A DNA stretch of 33,714 nt from Rhodanobacteraceae bacterium (lineage in GTDB: Bacteria > Pseudomonadota > Gammaproteobacteria > Xanthomonadales > Rhodanobacteraceae). A model generated the notes under the pieces. That model ran no database searches. It was not told the origin of the DNA and saw nothing but the letters and a program-made list of their open reading frames with translations. The first letter of the stretch is position 1. Each line of letters opens with the position of its first letter. Both the position numbers and the translations under genes were made by a program. The stretch lies in assembly GCA_025924775.1 (NCBI GenBank), contig JAICHS010000003.1:1-33714 (forward strand), in the 5' to 3' direction. Below are positions 1-12,958 of this stretch, one piece after another.

Positions 1-261
1 ACCGGCCTCAACCGTGCCGCCAAGGCGCTGCCGCGGACAATGGCCAAGCCGGAACTGGTCGAAATGCCGAAGCCGACGCGGGTCCTGCGCACCGGCACCG
101 ACAACGGCGTGGTGGGCTTTGCGGCCCAGCCGGAAGCCGTGGCGATGCCTGCAATGGGGCGCAACGCGGTGGCCGTGCCGGCCGGCAAACCGGCCGCGGA
201 GGCGGCGGGCGTACCCGACTATCTGGACATTCCGGCGTTCCTGCGTCGCCAGGCGGACTAG
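1..261 (+). CDS. ftsZ: Cell division protein FtsZ, C-terminal fragment (5' truncated by window)
   Basis: Frame-1 translation TGLNRAAKALPRTMAKPELVEMPKP...VPDYLDIPAFLRRQAD ends in the FtsZ conserved C-terminal peptide (DYLDIPAFLRRQAD); followed by lpxC as in the dcw cluster. Confidence 0.95.
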   Translation, partial: TGLNRAAKALPRTMAKPELVEMPKPTRVLRTGTDNGVVGFAAQPEAVAMPAMGRNAVAVPAGKPAAEAAGVPDYLDIPAFLRRQAD

Positions 262-280
262 CGGATAGCCAGGGCCGCAA

Positions 281-314
281 GTGAACTGTCGGACTCCCGT
301 CCCCGACAGTTCAC
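281..314. repeat. Perfect 12-bp inverted repeat (GTGAACTGTCGG / CCGACAGTTCAC) just after ftsZ; possible terminator-like hairpin without T-run
   Basis: Arms 281-292 and 303-314 are exact reverse complements. Confidence 0.6.
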
Positions 315-340
315 GATGTTGCCGTGGGTGTGGCAAGCAA

Positions 341-550
341 CCATCCATGGTGCTTGAAGCCGGCCCAGCCGTCCTTGGCTGGTCGCTCACGCGGGCACGC
401 GATGCCACTGGCATCGCGTAAACGCCCGCCTTCGCCCCGGCAGTTCACGGGGCTGCTATGAACGTGAAAAGCTGTCATCCATGATGCTTGGCACCGGTCC
501 AGCCGTCCCTGGCTGGGTGCCCAGGCGTAAACGCCCGCCTTCGCCCCGGC
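341..550. repeat. Duplicated intergenic block (approx. 341-441 and 476-550) between ftsZ and lpxC
   Basis: GCGTAAACGCCCGCCTTCGCCCCGGC occurs exactly at 416-441 and 525-550; both copies are preceded by CATCCATGRTGCTTG...CCAGCCGTCCYTGGCTGG. Copy 1 also carries a 10-bp inverted repeat ACGCGATGCC-act-GGCATCGCGT (397-419). Confidence 0.85.
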
Positions 551-760
551 GGTGCGGGCGGATTTTCCATCTACGGGAACCCGGCCGCCTCCGACGCGGT
601 CACTGTCCACCGGGGGCGGCGTTCAGGTATTTCCACCCTGCGGGTGCGGACACCCGTCATATACCGGTTAACTAAACGCACGAGTCCACTTTATTCGGGC
701 TGTCAACCGTGATAGCATCGCCCACGTTTTAGCGTTTGCCTAACAGGATTCCAACGAAAA

Positions 761-1672
761 ATGATCAAGCAGCGCACGCTCAAAAACGTGATCCGCGCGA
801 CGGGCGTGGGCTTGCACACGGGTGAGAAGGTGTACATGACCCTGCGTCCCGCGGCGGCCAACACCGGCATCGTGTTCCGCCGCACCGACCTTCCGGAACC
901 GGTGATCATCCCGGCGCGTTGCGAACACGTGGGTGATACGCGCCTGTCCAGCACGCTGGTTCAGGATGGCGTACGGGTGGGTACGGTGGAGCACCTGATG
1001 TCGGCGATGGCTGGCCTCGGCATCGACAACGCCTACGTCGACTTGTCCGCGTCGGAAGTGCCGATCATGGATGGCAGCGCGGGGCCATTCGTGTTCCTGC
1101 TGCAGTCGGCGGGCATCGAGGAGCAGGCCGCGCCCAAGCGCTTCATCCGCATCAAGAAGCCGGTGAAGGTCGAGGACGGCGACAAGTGGGCCGAGTTCAA
1201 GCCGTTCGACGGCTTCAAGGTCGGCTTCTCCATCGAGTTCCACCACCCCATTTTCTCGCGCCGCGCCTCGCGTGCCGAGATCGATTTCTCCACGACTTCG
1301 TTCGTGAAAGAAGTCAGCCGCGCGCGCACCTTCGGCTTCATGCGCGACATTGAGATGCTGCGCGAAAAGAACCTGGCGCTGGGTGGCTCGATGGACAACG
1401 CCATCGTGCTGGACGACTACCGCGTGCTGAACGAGGACGGCCTGCGTTACGAGGACGAGTTCGTCAAGCACAAGATCCTCGACGCCATCGGTGACCTTTA
1501 CCTGCTGGGTCACAGCTTGATCGGTGCGTTCTTTGGCCACAAGTCGGGTCACCAGTTGAACAATCAGCTGTTGCGTGCCCTGCTGGCCGACAAGTCCGCG
1601 TGGGAAGAGGTCACCTTCGACGACCCGGCGCTGGCACCGATCTCCTACGCGCATCCTGCCCAGGCGGTGTAG
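761..1672 (+). CDS. lpxC: UDP-3-O-acyl-N-acetylglucosamine deacetylase
   Basis: [31 protein letters not shown]...[19 protein letters not shown]...[19 protein letters not shown]; LpxC motifs, downstream of ftsZ. Confidence 0.98.
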   Translation: MIKQRTLKNVIRATGVGLHTGEKVYMTLRPAAANTGIVFRRTDLPEPVIIPARCEHVGDTRLSSTLVQDGVRVGTVEHLMSAMAGLGIDNAYVDLSASEVPIMDGSAGPFVFLLQSAGIEEQAAPKRFIRIKKPVKVEDGDKWAEFKPFDGFKVGFSIEFHHPIFSRRASRAEIDFSTTSFVKEVSRARTFGFMRDIEMLREKNLALGGSMDNAIVLDDYRVLNEDGLRYEDEFVKHKILDAIGDLYLLGHSLIGAFFGHKSGHQLNNQLLRALLADKSAWEEVTFDDPALAPISYAHPAQAV

Positions 1673-1673
1673 G

Positions 1674-1782
1674 TGCGGTCATTCCTGATCGCGGCTTCGT
1701 TGGGGCAATCCCACGGAGCGAGCCGCTTTCGGCGATGTGACTCCGGAACGGGCTTCCTGCCCTGACTTTTTGCGAGAGCCCT
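1674..1782 (+). repeat. Dispersed intergenic repeat, copy A
   Basis: TGCGGTCATTCCTGATCGCGGCTTCGTTGGGGCAATCCCACGG ... CCTGCCCTGACTTTTTGCGAGAGCC; matches copies B-E. Confidence 0.7.
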
Positions 1783-1887
1783 GCGATCAACCCCTGATCG
1801 CGGCTGCGTTGGAGCAATCCACGGGGTGGGCAACTCCGAGCGCGTGGCTCCGAACGACTTTCCTGTCTTGGCTTCTCGCAACGGCCG
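1782..1887 (+). repeat. Dispersed intergenic repeat, copy B (tandem with A)
   Basis: TGCGATCAACCCCTGATCGCGGCTGCGTTGGAGCAATCCACGG ... CTTGGCTTCTCGCAACGGCC. Confidence 0.7.
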
Positions 1888-2055
1888 TTTCGGTCGGGCC
1901 CGTTGACGCGTCCGTAGATCGTGGGTGTGCCTGTCCCCCGACAACTTTCCGGAATTGTGACTTTTCTCTGACTTTGGCCTGCGCGTCCGGCCCGCGGCGT
2001 GTTATAACGTCCGCTTCCGCCGGTGGAACGAGGGGGCGGTACCGGCCAGCGAGCG

Positions 2056-2550
2056 TCACGTGTCCGTCGGGTTGTCCGCCAGGGCGGCCAATTCGAGGAA
2101 CAGAGCCCGCAGGTCCGGATCGGAAACGGCCATGGCAGCCGCGCGTATGTGTTGCGCGGTCTGCGGAGAAGCTGGCCGCGGGGTGGCGGAGTCCTCGTTG
2201 GGTGCCTGGATCGGCATCACCTTGGTCGTGACGGAAGTCGCGGCCAGGCCAAGGCCGTGTACGGCCGCAAGAATGCCCGCCTGGTCCATGCGGGCACGGC
2301 TCGCCCAGACGGGCGACTCGACCAGCAGCAGGACGCGATCGTTGCGCAGGCCGGCATGACTGACGTGCTTGCGCAGTGGCATCGGCAACAGCGGAACAAT
2401 TTGTTGGCTCAGGCGGTCAACTTCGCGTGCCCGGGCCGTCAGGTCGGCGACCGGCGCGCATTGTGAAAGCGGCGTCGGGCCGCGGGTGTCGCGGGGCGGT
2501 AGCGGTCGGACAGGAGACAAACGACGATGATCCACGAGTGCAACTGACAT
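2056..2550 (-). CDS. dciA: DciA-like DUF721 protein (putative replicative helicase loader)
   Basis: MSVALVDHRRLSPVRPLPPRDTRGPTPLSQCAPVADLTARAREVDRLSQQIVPLLPMPLRKHVSHAGLRNDRVLLLVESPVWASRARMDQAGILAAVHGLG: DUF721-like; genomic position between lpxC and secA. Start chosen at the internal ATG (2548-2550). Confidence 0.75.
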   Translation of the reverse strand: MSVALVDHRRLSPVRPLPPRDTRGPTPLSQCAPVADLTARAREVDRLSQQIVPLLPMPLRKHVSHAGLRNDRVLLLVESPVWASRARMDQAGILAAVHGLGLAATSVTTKVMPIQAPNEDSATPRPASPQTAQHIRAAAMAVSDPDLRALFLELAALADNPTDT

Positions 2551-3481
2551 GGGCATGATACTGGTGGCCCGCTCGCAGCGGTGCGCGGTTTCGGATACGT
2601 GGCTGACCAACCGCCGCCAGGCGAACCGTCGGTTGCAATGGCGCCTGCTGTTGGGCGTGGCCCTGTGCATCGTCACCAGCGCTACGCTTGCCGTGTGGAT
2701 CGTGAGTCCCGGTAGCCGCACCTTGGCCAAGGTCGATTCCCTGCGCCAGCAGGTCGCCTCGCAGAAGGTCGAATTGCAGCAGGTACGCGACAACGCCCAG
2801 CAGGACATCAACCGGATGGCCATCAAGCTGGGTGAATTGCAGGCCGACTCCGCGCGCCTTGACGCATTGGGTCAGCGCTTGGTGGCGGCGGGCAAGCTGG
2901 ATCCCAAGGAATTCGATTTCAGCGAGTCGCCTGGCATCGGCGGCCCGGAAAACGCCGTCCCGCCCACCCGTTCGCTGCCATTCGACCTGACCGTCAGCAT
3001 GGAACAATTGGCGCAGCGGTTCGACAACCAGCAGAACCAGCTGGGCGTGCTGCAATCGCTGCTCACCGATCGCGAGGTCGCGGCCAGCCTGGTTCCCGCC
3101 GGCATGCCGGTGAATGACGGCTACGTTTCCTCGCCCTACGGTTACCGCATCGATCCGTTCACCGGGCGCCGGAGTTTCCACCCGGGCCTGGACATCGGGG
3201 TGCCGTTCGGCACGCAGGTGCACTCGGTCGCGGCGGGCGTGGTCACCTACGCGGGTGTGCGCGACGGCTACGGCAAGGTGGTCGAAATCGACCACGGCGA
3301 CGGCTACATGACGCGCTACGCCCACAACAGCAAGCTGCTGGCGCACGTGGGCGAGCACGTCCACGCGGGCGAGGTCATCTCGGATGCCGGCTCCACGGGC
3401 CGTTCGACCGGCCCGCACGTGCACTTCGAGGTCTGGCACGACGGCAAACTGGTGAACCCGATCGCGTACGTGCGCAGGTAG
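2549..3481 (+). CDS. M23 family metallopeptidase (LytM/NlpD-like), N-terminal TM and coiled coil
   Basis: C-terminus SSPYGYRIDPFTGRRSFHPGLDIGVPFGTQVHSVAAGVVTYAG...GPHVHFEVWHDGKLVNPIAYV is a canonical M23 domain; N-terminal TM LLLGVALCIVTSATLAVWIV. Alternative ATG at 2555. Confidence 0.93.
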   Translation: MGMILVARSQRCAVSDTWLTNRRQANRRLQWRLLLGVALCIVTSATLAVWIVSPGSRTLAKVDSLRQQVASQKVELQQVRDNAQQDINRMAIKLGELQADSARLDALGQRLVAAGKLDPKEFDFSESPGIGGPENAVPPTRSLPFDLTVSMEQLAQRFDNQQNQLGVLQSLLTDREVAASLVPAGMPVNDGYVSSPYGYRIDPFTGRRSFHPGLDIGVPFGTQVHSVAAGVVTYAGVRDGYGKVVEIDHGDGYMTRYAHNSKLLAHVGEHVHAGEVISDAGSTGRSTGPHVHFEVWHDGKLVNPIAYVRR

Positions 3482-3485
3482 ATTT

Positions 3486-3632
3486 TGCGGTCGTCCATGA
3501 TTGCGGCTTTGCCGAAGTGTGGGTGCAATGGGTGGCTTTGTGGGTCACCAGCACCGGAGCGCCCATCCATGGGCTGACTTTCCACAAAAGCCGCTCCGGG
3601 TGGGGGCGCCGACTCGCCGGACGCGTTGCCAC
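3486..3632 (+). repeat. Dispersed intergenic repeat, copy C
   Basis: TGCGGTCGTCCATGATTGCGGCTTTG ... CCATCCATGGGCTGACTTTCCACAAAAGCCGCTCC ... CGCCGACTCGCCGGACGCGTTGCCAC. Confidence 0.75.
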
Positions 3633-3750
3633 CCCCGCAACGGCTTGAAATCCGCCAAATTTGCCGCCATCACTAGGCGCGGGCGATGTGTCCTTTTATC
3701 ATGCCCGATTGACTTTCAACCGCAGCCCCGGAACCGCGAATCCCAGTCCG

Positions 3751-6513
<2,763 letters not shown>

Positions 6514-6660
6514 GAGCAGCGCGGTTTTTCGCGACGGCGACAAGCGTGCGGTTGACGCTGCGTTGCAGCCGCGCACCAATGGCTGGGCGGGTTGCGTTGG
6601 CGAAAGCCTGCGGGAACAACCCAAGGTCTTGTCGCCGGTGACCGCGCGGGCCGTGCGGAT

Positions 6661-7566
6661 TCAGCCCGTTGAACGGCCAGGACGAGCAGCAAGCGTTTTG
6701 CGGGGCCGTTGCGACTTCGCTTCGCGCTGCAACAGGTTTTGCTTGCGCGCGACGCCCCAGCGCCAGCCACCGAGGCTGCCGTCCGCGCGCACCACGCGAT
6801 GGCAAGGCACGATCAGCGCGAGCTTGTTGCTGCCGCAGGCGTGGCCGACGGCGCGGGCGGCGCCGGGCTCGCCGATGGCGCGGGCGACTTCGGCATAGCT
6901 TCGGGTTTCGCCGGCGGGGATGTGCGTCAGGGCCTGCCACACGCGCCATTGGAACGCGGTGGCGGTGACGTCCACGGGCGGCAGGCTTGGCGCTACGCGC
7001 GGGTTTTTCCGGTCGGAAAATTCGGCAGCGACGCGGTCCAGCACCGCCGCAAGCCACTCGTCGCGGCCGGCATCGACGCGCTGCAGCGTGGCCCCGGGAA
7101 ACTCCTCTCGCAATGCGGTCAGCAGGCGTGCATCGTCGTCGCCCAACGCCACCTCGCAGATGCCGCGCGTGGTCGCCGCCACCAGCACCCGGCCGAGTGG
7201 CGAGCGTGCCGTGGTGTAGCGAATCGCGATGCCCTTGCCACCTTCGCGATAGCGCGCAGGCGGCATGCCCAGCAGGCGGTCCGCGTGTTCGTACACGCGG
7301 CTGGGCGAGCCGAAACCCGCGGCATACACCGCGTCGGTCACGCTGTCGCCCTTGCGCAGTTGGGCCTTCAGGTCGGCAAACCGGCGCGTGCGCGCGTATT
7401 CGGCGGGCGACACGCCGAAGCGGCGCCGGAACCTGCGCTGCAGGTATGCGGGCGAAAGCCCGATGCTTGCCGCAAGTTCGCGCAGCGATGGCGCTTGCGC
7501 GCCGTGGTCGAGTTGTTCGCGGGCGCGTTCGAGTGGATCGGATCGTTTGCCGTTGGATGCGTTCAT
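6661..7566 (-). CDS. Ada-like AraC-type HTH + methylated-DNA--protein-cysteine methyltransferase, lacking the Ada N-terminal zinc domain
   Basis: HTH_AraC (LRELAASIGLSPAYLQRRFRRRFGVSPAEYAR) followed by MGMT domain with acceptor motif IVPCHRVVRADGSLGGWRWG. ORF extends to 7602; MNASNGKRSD start preferred. Confidence 0.9.
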   Translation of the reverse strand: MNASNGKRSDPLERAREQLDHGAQAPSLRELAASIGLSPAYLQRRFRRRFGVSPAEYARTRRFADLKAQLRKGDSVTDAVYAAGFGSPSRVYEHADRLLGMPPARYREGGKGIAIRYTTARSPLGRVLVAATTRGICEVALGDDDARLLTALREEFPGATLQRVDAGRDEWLAAVLDRVAAEFSDRKNPRVAPSLPPVDVTATAFQWRVWQALTHIPAGETRSYAEVARAIGEPGAARAVGHACGSNKLALIVPCHRVVRADGSLGGWRWGVARKQNLLQREAKSQRPRKTLAARPGRSTG

Positions 7567-7612
7567 GCGGCCATGTTGCGACGCCGGGCGCGCGGCCGCC
7601 ATCCGGATCTTG

Positions 7613-7894
7613 TCATTCCGGACGCGGCAGTTCGGCGCGTGCGCGTGGTGACACCACCGAGAATTCGCCCTCGATGATCGACGGGTCGGGCGTGGTTGAC
7701 GCGTGTCGTGACCGCCAGCGGCGCACGGCCAGTGTCAATGCGGCCACTGCCAGGACCGCGGCCCCCAGCACCAGGCCCGCCGTCGCCAGCACCGCCAGCA
7801 CGATCAGGCCACCCACGACCGCCAACACGCGCAGCAGTGGATGCCGGGGCAAGGGTGGAAAAATGAATTGGGCGCGCATCGGCTGGACCCGCAT
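7613..7894 (-). CDS. Small membrane protein of unknown function
   Basis: 93 aa ORF with two hydrophobic segments (LLRVLAVVGGLIVLAVLATAGLVLGAAVLAVAALTLAV). Confidence 0.55.
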   Translation of the reverse strand: MRVQPMRAQFIFPPLPRHPLLRVLAVVGGLIVLAVLATAGLVLGAAVLAVAALTLAVRRWRSRHASTTPDPSIIEGEFSVVSPRARAELPRPE

Positions 7895-7957
7895 GGCAGA
7901 ATGGCACCTTCAACCATGCGGCCGCGCGGCCGCGGAAACAAGTGCCGGGAGCCGCAG

Positions 7958-8299
7958 ATGGACATGACCGCCCTTGACCCGTTCCTGTGCCGCCTGGACG
8001 ACATTCCCGACGGTGGCGTGCTGGGCGTGGACCCGCCGGATCCGGAAGGCGAGCCACTGTTGCTGGCGCGCCACGGCAATTCCGTGCAGGCGTGGCTGAA
8101 CGTGTGCCCGCATGCGGGCCGCCGCATGGACTACGCGCCCGGGCTGTTCCTGGTGAAGGACGACAAGCTGACCTGCGCGGTGCATGGCGCCACCTTTGCC
8201 CTGCGCGAGGCCGGCCTGTGCGTGGCCGGCCCCTGCCGCGGGCAGTCGCTGGTCGCGGTGCGCGTGCAGGTGCGCGACGGCGTGGTGTCGCGCGCGTAA
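7958..8299 (+). CDS. Rieske-type [2Fe-2S] domain protein
   Basis: CPHAGRRMDY...CAVHGATFALREAGLCVAGPCRGQSL: CxH...CxxH Rieske ligands. Start ATG 7958 chosen. Confidence 0.9.
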   Translation: MDMTALDPFLCRLDDIPDGGVLGVDPPDPEGEPLLLARHGNSVQAWLNVCPHAGRRMDYAPGLFLVKDDKLTCAVHGATFALREAGLCVAGPCRGQSLVAVRVQVRDGVVSRA

Positions 8300-8386
8300 G
8301 GCATCAGCCGCGGCGTCCTCGTGTTTCCGCCGCTGCCCCTCTGAATGGATCGGGGGGATGGCTTCTGTGGATTGCGCGGTTGCGTG

Positions 8387-11300
8387 TCAGCCCACGAACG
8401 CGCGGGCGTTGCGGAAGATCCGCATCCAGGGCGAATCCTCGCCCCATTCACGCGGGTGCCAGCTCATCTGCGCGGTGCGGAACACGCGCTCGGGGTGCGG
8501 CATCAATATGGTCACGCGGCCGTCGGCGGCGGTGAACCCAGCCAGACCTTCGGGCGAACCGTTGGGGTTCAGGGGGAACACCTCGGTGGCTTTGCCGCGG
8601 TTGTCCACGAAGCGCACGCAGGCGGTGGCGCGGCCGGCCTTGTCACCATCGGCGAACACGGCGCGGCCTTCGCCGTGCGCCGTGACGATGGGGATGCGCG
8701 ATCCGGCCATGCCGCGGAACAGGATGGAGCCGGCGTCCAGCACTTCCAGCGTGACCAGGCGCGCCTCGTATTGTTCCGAAGCGTTGCGCTGGAACGTCGG
8801 CCAGTGCTCCGCGCCCGGAATGATGGATTTCAGTTGCGAGAGCATCTGGCAGCCGTTGCACATGCCGACTGCGAACTTGCTTTCGTCCGCGAAAAACGTG
8901 GCGAACGATTCGCGCAATTCGTCGTGATAGAGGATGGAGGCCGCCCAGCCGCGGCCGGCACCCAGCACGTCGCCGTAGGAAAAGCCGCCGCACGCCGCAA
9001 AACCCGCAAACTCCTCCAGCCGGTGGCGCCCTTCGACCAGGTCGCTCATGTGCACGTCGATGGCATCGAAGCCGGCGCGCGTGAACGCGGCCGCCATTTC
9101 CACCTGGCCGTTGACGCCCTGTTCGCGCAACACCGCAACGCGCGGGCGGGCACCTTTGGCGATGTACGGCGCGGCGATGTCATCGGCCGGATCGAATGAA
9201 AGCCTGGCGGTCAGCCCGGGATCGTCGTCATCGCAGCGCCAGTCACGTTCGGCGTCGGCGCTGGCGGGGTTGTCGCGCAGGCGTTGCATGGCATGGCTGG
9301 TTTCGTGCCACGCGCCCATCAGTTTCTGCCAGTTCCACTTGGCGACGGTTTCATCACCGACGTACAGTTTGATGCCGAGCTTGGCCTTGGGTCGCGCGAT
9401 CACGCGCGCCATGCCCGCCAGTCCGTGGGCCGCAACGATGGCGGCGAACGCAGCATGGTCGTCCGCGCGCACCTGCACCACCGCGCCGAGTTCCTCGTTG
9501 AACAGCGCGCGCAGCGCGCTGTCGGCCCAGTCATCCAGCACGATTTCGAGGCCGCAATGGCCCGCGAAGGCCATTTCCAGCAGCGTCACGATCACGCCGC
9601 CGTCGGAGCGGTCGTGGTACGCCAGCAACAGGTTTTGCGCGCAGGCGGCCCGAATGCCGTCGAACAGGTTGCGCAGGCGTGCAGGATCGTCGAAGTCGGG
9701 CGGCATGCCGCCGCCGCGTTCGTAGGCTTGCGTCAGCACCGATCCACCCAGGCGGTCGCGCCCGGCGCCGAGGTCGAGCAGCCAGAGCTCGGTGTCGCCG
9801 GCATCCATCCGCACTTGCGGCGTCAGCGTATTGCGCACATCGGCCACGCGCGCGAAGGCGCTGACGATCAACGACACCGGCGCGATGGTGCGCTGTTCGC
9901 GCTCGCCGTCGCGCCACAGCGTGCGCATCGACAGTGAATCCTTGCCGACGGGAATGGAAATGCCGAGCGGCGGACACAGCTGCTGCGACACCGCCTGCAC
10001 CGCGTCGAACAGCGCGGCGTCTTCGCCGGCGTGGCCGATCGCGGCCATCCAGTTGGCGGACAGCCGGACCTCGTCCAGTTTGGCCACCGGCGCCGCGATC
10101 AGGTTGGTCAGGGCCTCGCCCAGCGCCATGCGTGCCGAGGCCGCGCCATCCAGCACCGCGACCGGCGCGCGTTCGCCCATCGCCATCGCCTCGCCCGCGT
10201 AGCCCTCGAAGTCCGCCAGCGTCACCGCGCAGTCGGAAACCGGAACCTGCCACGGGCCGGCCAGCTGGTCACGCGCGCACAAGCCGCCCACGCTGCGGTC
10301 GCCGATGTGGATCAGGAACGCCTTGTCCGCCACCGCCGGCATCCGCAGCACGCGTTCGATCGCGTCGTCGAGGCCGATGCCGGTGAGGTCGGGAATGATG
10401 TCGAGCTGGGGCCTGACGCGGGTCGCGTCGCGCTGCATCCGCGGCGGCTTGCCCAGCAGCATCGCCAGGTCCATGTCGATCACTGTTTCTTTCCCTTCCC
10501 GCGCTTGCGGGGGAAGGGGCCCGGAAGGCAGATGGGGGGCAGTTTGCAAGCGCGAAACAATCAGGCGCTGTCCTTCCGTCGCCACTCCCACCGCTGCGAA
10601 CGGGCAACGCTCGCGCGCGCAGGTCGCGCGGAAGCGCTCGAGGTCGACGGGATGCACGCCCAGCACGTAGCGTTCCTGCGACTCGTTGCACCAGATCTGC
10701 ATGGGTGAAAGTTGCGGGTCGTCCGAGGGCACCGCGTCGAGGTCGATATCCCCGCCGACGCCCGAATCGTGCAGCAGTTCCGGGATCGCGTTGGACAGGC
10801 CGCCGGCGCCCACGTCGTGGATCGCGACGATGGGACTGGCCCCGCCGAAGGCGCAAGAGGCGTCGATGACCTCCTGGCAGCGCCGCTGCATTTCCGGGTT
10901 GTCGCGTTGCACCGACGCGTAGTCGAGCGCGGCGCTGGAAGCGCCGGCCGCCATCGATGACGCGGCGCCGCCACCCAGGCCGATCAGCATCGCGGGGCCG
11001 CCCAGCACGATCACGTGGTCGCCCGGCACCAGCTTGTTCTTTCGCACCAGCATCGGGCGGATGTTGGCGACGCCGCCGGCCAGCATGATCGGCTTGTCGT
11101 AGCCGTGGCGCATGCCGGGCGTGCCGGTCTCGAGTTCGAACGTGCGGAAATAACCCGCAAGGCAGGGCCGCCCGAATTCGTTGTTGAAACCGGCAGCGCC
11201 GAGCGGGCCGTCGCGCATGATCTCGAACGCGCTCGCGACGCGTGGCGGCAGCGGGCGTTCGGCTTCCCACGGCCGCGGCAGGTTGGGAATGCGCAGGTGC

Positions 11301-12295
11301 GATACCGAAAATCCCGTAAGGCCGGCCTTGGGCTTGCCGCCCCGACCCACCGCACCTTCATCGCGAATCTCGCCGCCGGAACCGGTGGCCGCGCCCGGCC
11401 ACGGCGAAATCGCGGTCGGATGGTTGTGGGTTTCCACCTTGATGGCGTAGGGGATGGCTTCCGGATGTGCGCGCCACGTGCCGTCGGCATCCGCGAAGAA
11501 ACGCGCACCTTCGGAACCTTCGATCACGGCGGCGTTGTCGTGGTAAGCCGACAAGGTGTACGCGGGCGACGCTTGGTGCGTCGTGCGGATCAGGTCGAAC
11601 AGGCTGGCCGTTTGCGGCGCGCCATCGACGCTGAAGCTGGCGTTGAAGACCTTGTGCCGGCAGTGCTCGGAATTGGCCTGCGCGAACATCACCAGTTCGG
11701 CGTCGGTCGGGTCGCGGCCGATCCGGGCATAGTTGTCGGCAAGGTAGTCGATTTCATCCGGCGCCAGGGCCAAGCCGAGTTCACCGTTGGCGCGCTGCAG
11801 CGCCGCTCCCGGGTCCGCGCCCAGCGCCACGTTGCCCAGTGGCCCCGCGTGGCCCGAGATGAAAATGCGCGCTGCGTCCGTCAGCTTCAGCAGCACGGAC
11901 TGCGTCATCGGGTCGTGCAACGCGGTTGCGACCGCCGCGAACGCAGGATCGGCTTGCGCGGGCAGGTGGTCGATCAGGAAGGCGGTGCCGCGTTCGACCC
12001 GCGCCACGGGGATGCCCACGTGATGCGCGATGTCGGTGGCCTTGGACGACCACGGTGACCGCGTGCCCAGCCGCGGCACCACCCACAGCGATGCGTCGGC
12101 GGGAGGGGCCTCGGTGGCGTCCAGCACTTCCGCGAGGCGCTTGTACAACGCCGGCGCCAGCGGCGACTGCGATTCGACGAAATACACGTGCCGTGCACCG
12201 CGCACGTGGATGTTTTTCGAGATGGCCGCAAGACGCTGGTTGAGGCGATCGAGGCGAAAATCCGACAGCGCACTGCGCCCGTCGAGGACGATCAT
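8387..12295 (-). CDS. purL: Phosphoribosylformylglycinamidine synthase
   Basis: 1302 aa; [51 protein letters not shown]-terminal glutaminase FGVCNGCQ-like [12 protein letters not shown]. Confidence 0.98.
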   Translation of the reverse strand: MIVLDGRSALSDFRLDRLNQRLAAISKNIHVRGARHVYFVESQSPLAPALYKRLAEVLDATEAPPADASLWVVPRLGTRSPWSSKATDIAHHVGIPVARVERGTAFLIDHLPAQADPAFAAVATALHDPMTQSVLLKLTDAARIFISGHAGPLGNVALGADPGAALQRANGELGLALAPDEIDYLADNYARIGRDPTDAELVMFAQANSEHCRHKVFNASFSVDGAPQTASLFDLIRTTHQASPAYTLSAYHDNAAVIEGSEGARFFADADGTWRAHPEAIPYAIKVETHNHPTAISPWPGAATGSGGEIRDEGAVGRGGKPKAGLTGFSVSHLRIPNLPRPWEAERPLPPRVASAFEIMRDGPLGAAGFNNEFGRPCLAGYFRTFELETGTPGMRHGYDKPIMLAGGVANIRPMLVRKNKLVPGDHVIVLGGPAMLIGLGGGAASSMAAGASSAALDYASVQRDNPEMQRRCQEVIDASCAFGGASPIVAIHDVGAGGLSNAIPELLHDSGVGGDIDLDAVPSDDPQLSPMQIWCNESQERYVLGVHPVDLERFRATCARERCPFAAVGVATEGQRLIVSRLQTAPHLPSGPLPPQAREGKETVIDMDLAMLLGKPPRMQRDATRVRPQLDIIPDLTGIGLDDAIERVLRMPAVADKAFLIHIGDRSVGGLCARDQLAGPWQVPVSDCAVTLADFEGYAGEAMAMGERAPVAVLDGAASARMALGEALTNLIAAPVAKLDEVRLSANWMAAIGHAGEDAALFDAVQAVSQQLCPPLGISIPVGKDSLSMRTLWRDGEREQRTIAPVSLIVSAFARVADVRNTLTPQVRMDAGDTELWLLDLGAGRDRLGGSVLTQAYERGGGMPPDFDDPARLRNLFDGIRAACAQNLLLAYHDRSDGGVIVTLLEMAFAGHCGLEIVLDDWADSALRALFNEELGAVVQVRADDHAAFAAIVAAHGLAGMARVIARPKAKLGIKLYVGDETVAKWNWQKLMGAWHETSHAMQRLRDNPASADAERDWRCDDDDPGLTARLSFDPADDIAAPYIAKGARPRVAVLREQGVNGQVEMAAAFTRAGFDAIDVHMSDLVEGRHRLEEFAGFAACGGFSYGDVLGAGRGWAASILYHDELRESFATFFADESKFAVGMCNGCQMLSQLKSIIPGAEHWPTFQRNASEQYEARLVTLEVLDAGSILFRGMAGSRIPIVTAHGEGRAVFADGDKAGRATACVRFVDNRGKATEVFPLNPNGSPEGLAGFTAADGRVTILMPHPERVFRTAQMSWHPREWGEDSPWMRIFRNARAFVG
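10493..10541. repeat. REP-like double-hairpin element lying in frame inside purL
   Basis: CCCTTCCC(10493-10500)-GCGCTTGCGG-GGGAAGGG(10511-10518), then GCCCGGAAGGC and GATGGGG; encodes [16 protein letters not shown] on the minus strand. Confidence 0.7.
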
Positions 12296-12379
12296 GGCGA
12301 TGGCAACCGCGTCCGTGGTGGACCGCGAATTATATCAGCGGGCGCGCAGAGCCCCGCGTGGGTGCGGGCATCGCTGCGT

Positions 12380-12934
12380 TCAGAACGTCAGCCACCAGCA
12401 GTCGCCGGAACGGACGATGCCGAAATCGCGCGTACCCCCCGCGTCACCACCGGTGGACACGTTCAGGCCCGTGGGTGGCTGGGTGGCAGCCGGCGCAGTG
12501 GAAGCTGCGGCTGGCAGCGCGCCGGCGTTGAAATCCGGTGGCCTGGCCGCCGGGGTGAAGACGATGCCGGTCAGGGGCTGGCGCAGCCAGCGGGCCAGTG
12601 ACTGCAGCGTCGCGCGTGCGGAAGCCTGACCCGTGCCGCGCCACAGGACCAGCCCGGACAACTGGTTGACATCATGCGCGGCGAACGCGCCCGCAATGGC
12701 TTGCCGCAGCGCCTGCGGCGAAGCCGCACACACGCTGCCGGCGCCGCTGGCCGGGGAGGCTGACGGTGCGCCGCCTGGCGCGGGTGCCGGCGTGGCGCAG
12801 GGCTGGCCGGAAAACTCGGGTTCGCCGTGCGCGCCGATGCAGCGATGGATCGGTTGGGTGGCCTGCGCGTGGACCTGTGGCGCGCAGGCAAGCAGCGCGA
12901 ACAGGCACAGGCATTGCAAGGACAACGTACGCAT
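12380..12934 (-). CDS. Secreted protein of unknown function (DUF4124-like N-terminal motif)
   Basis: Signal peptide MRTLSLQCLCLFALLACAPQVHA followed by IHRCIGAHGEPEFSGQPC; rest unrecognised. Confidence 0.6.
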   Translation of the reverse strand: MRTLSLQCLCLFALLACAPQVHAQATQPIHRCIGAHGEPEFSGQPCATPAPAPGGAPSASPASGAGSVCAASPQALRQAIAGAFAAHDVNQLSGLVLWRGTGQASARATLQSLARWLRQPLTGIVFTPAARPPDFNAGALPAAASTAPAATQPPTGLNVSTGGDAGGTRDFGIVRSGDCWWLTF

Positions 12935-12958
12935 CGCCGCCAGTGTAGCCGGCGGGTG

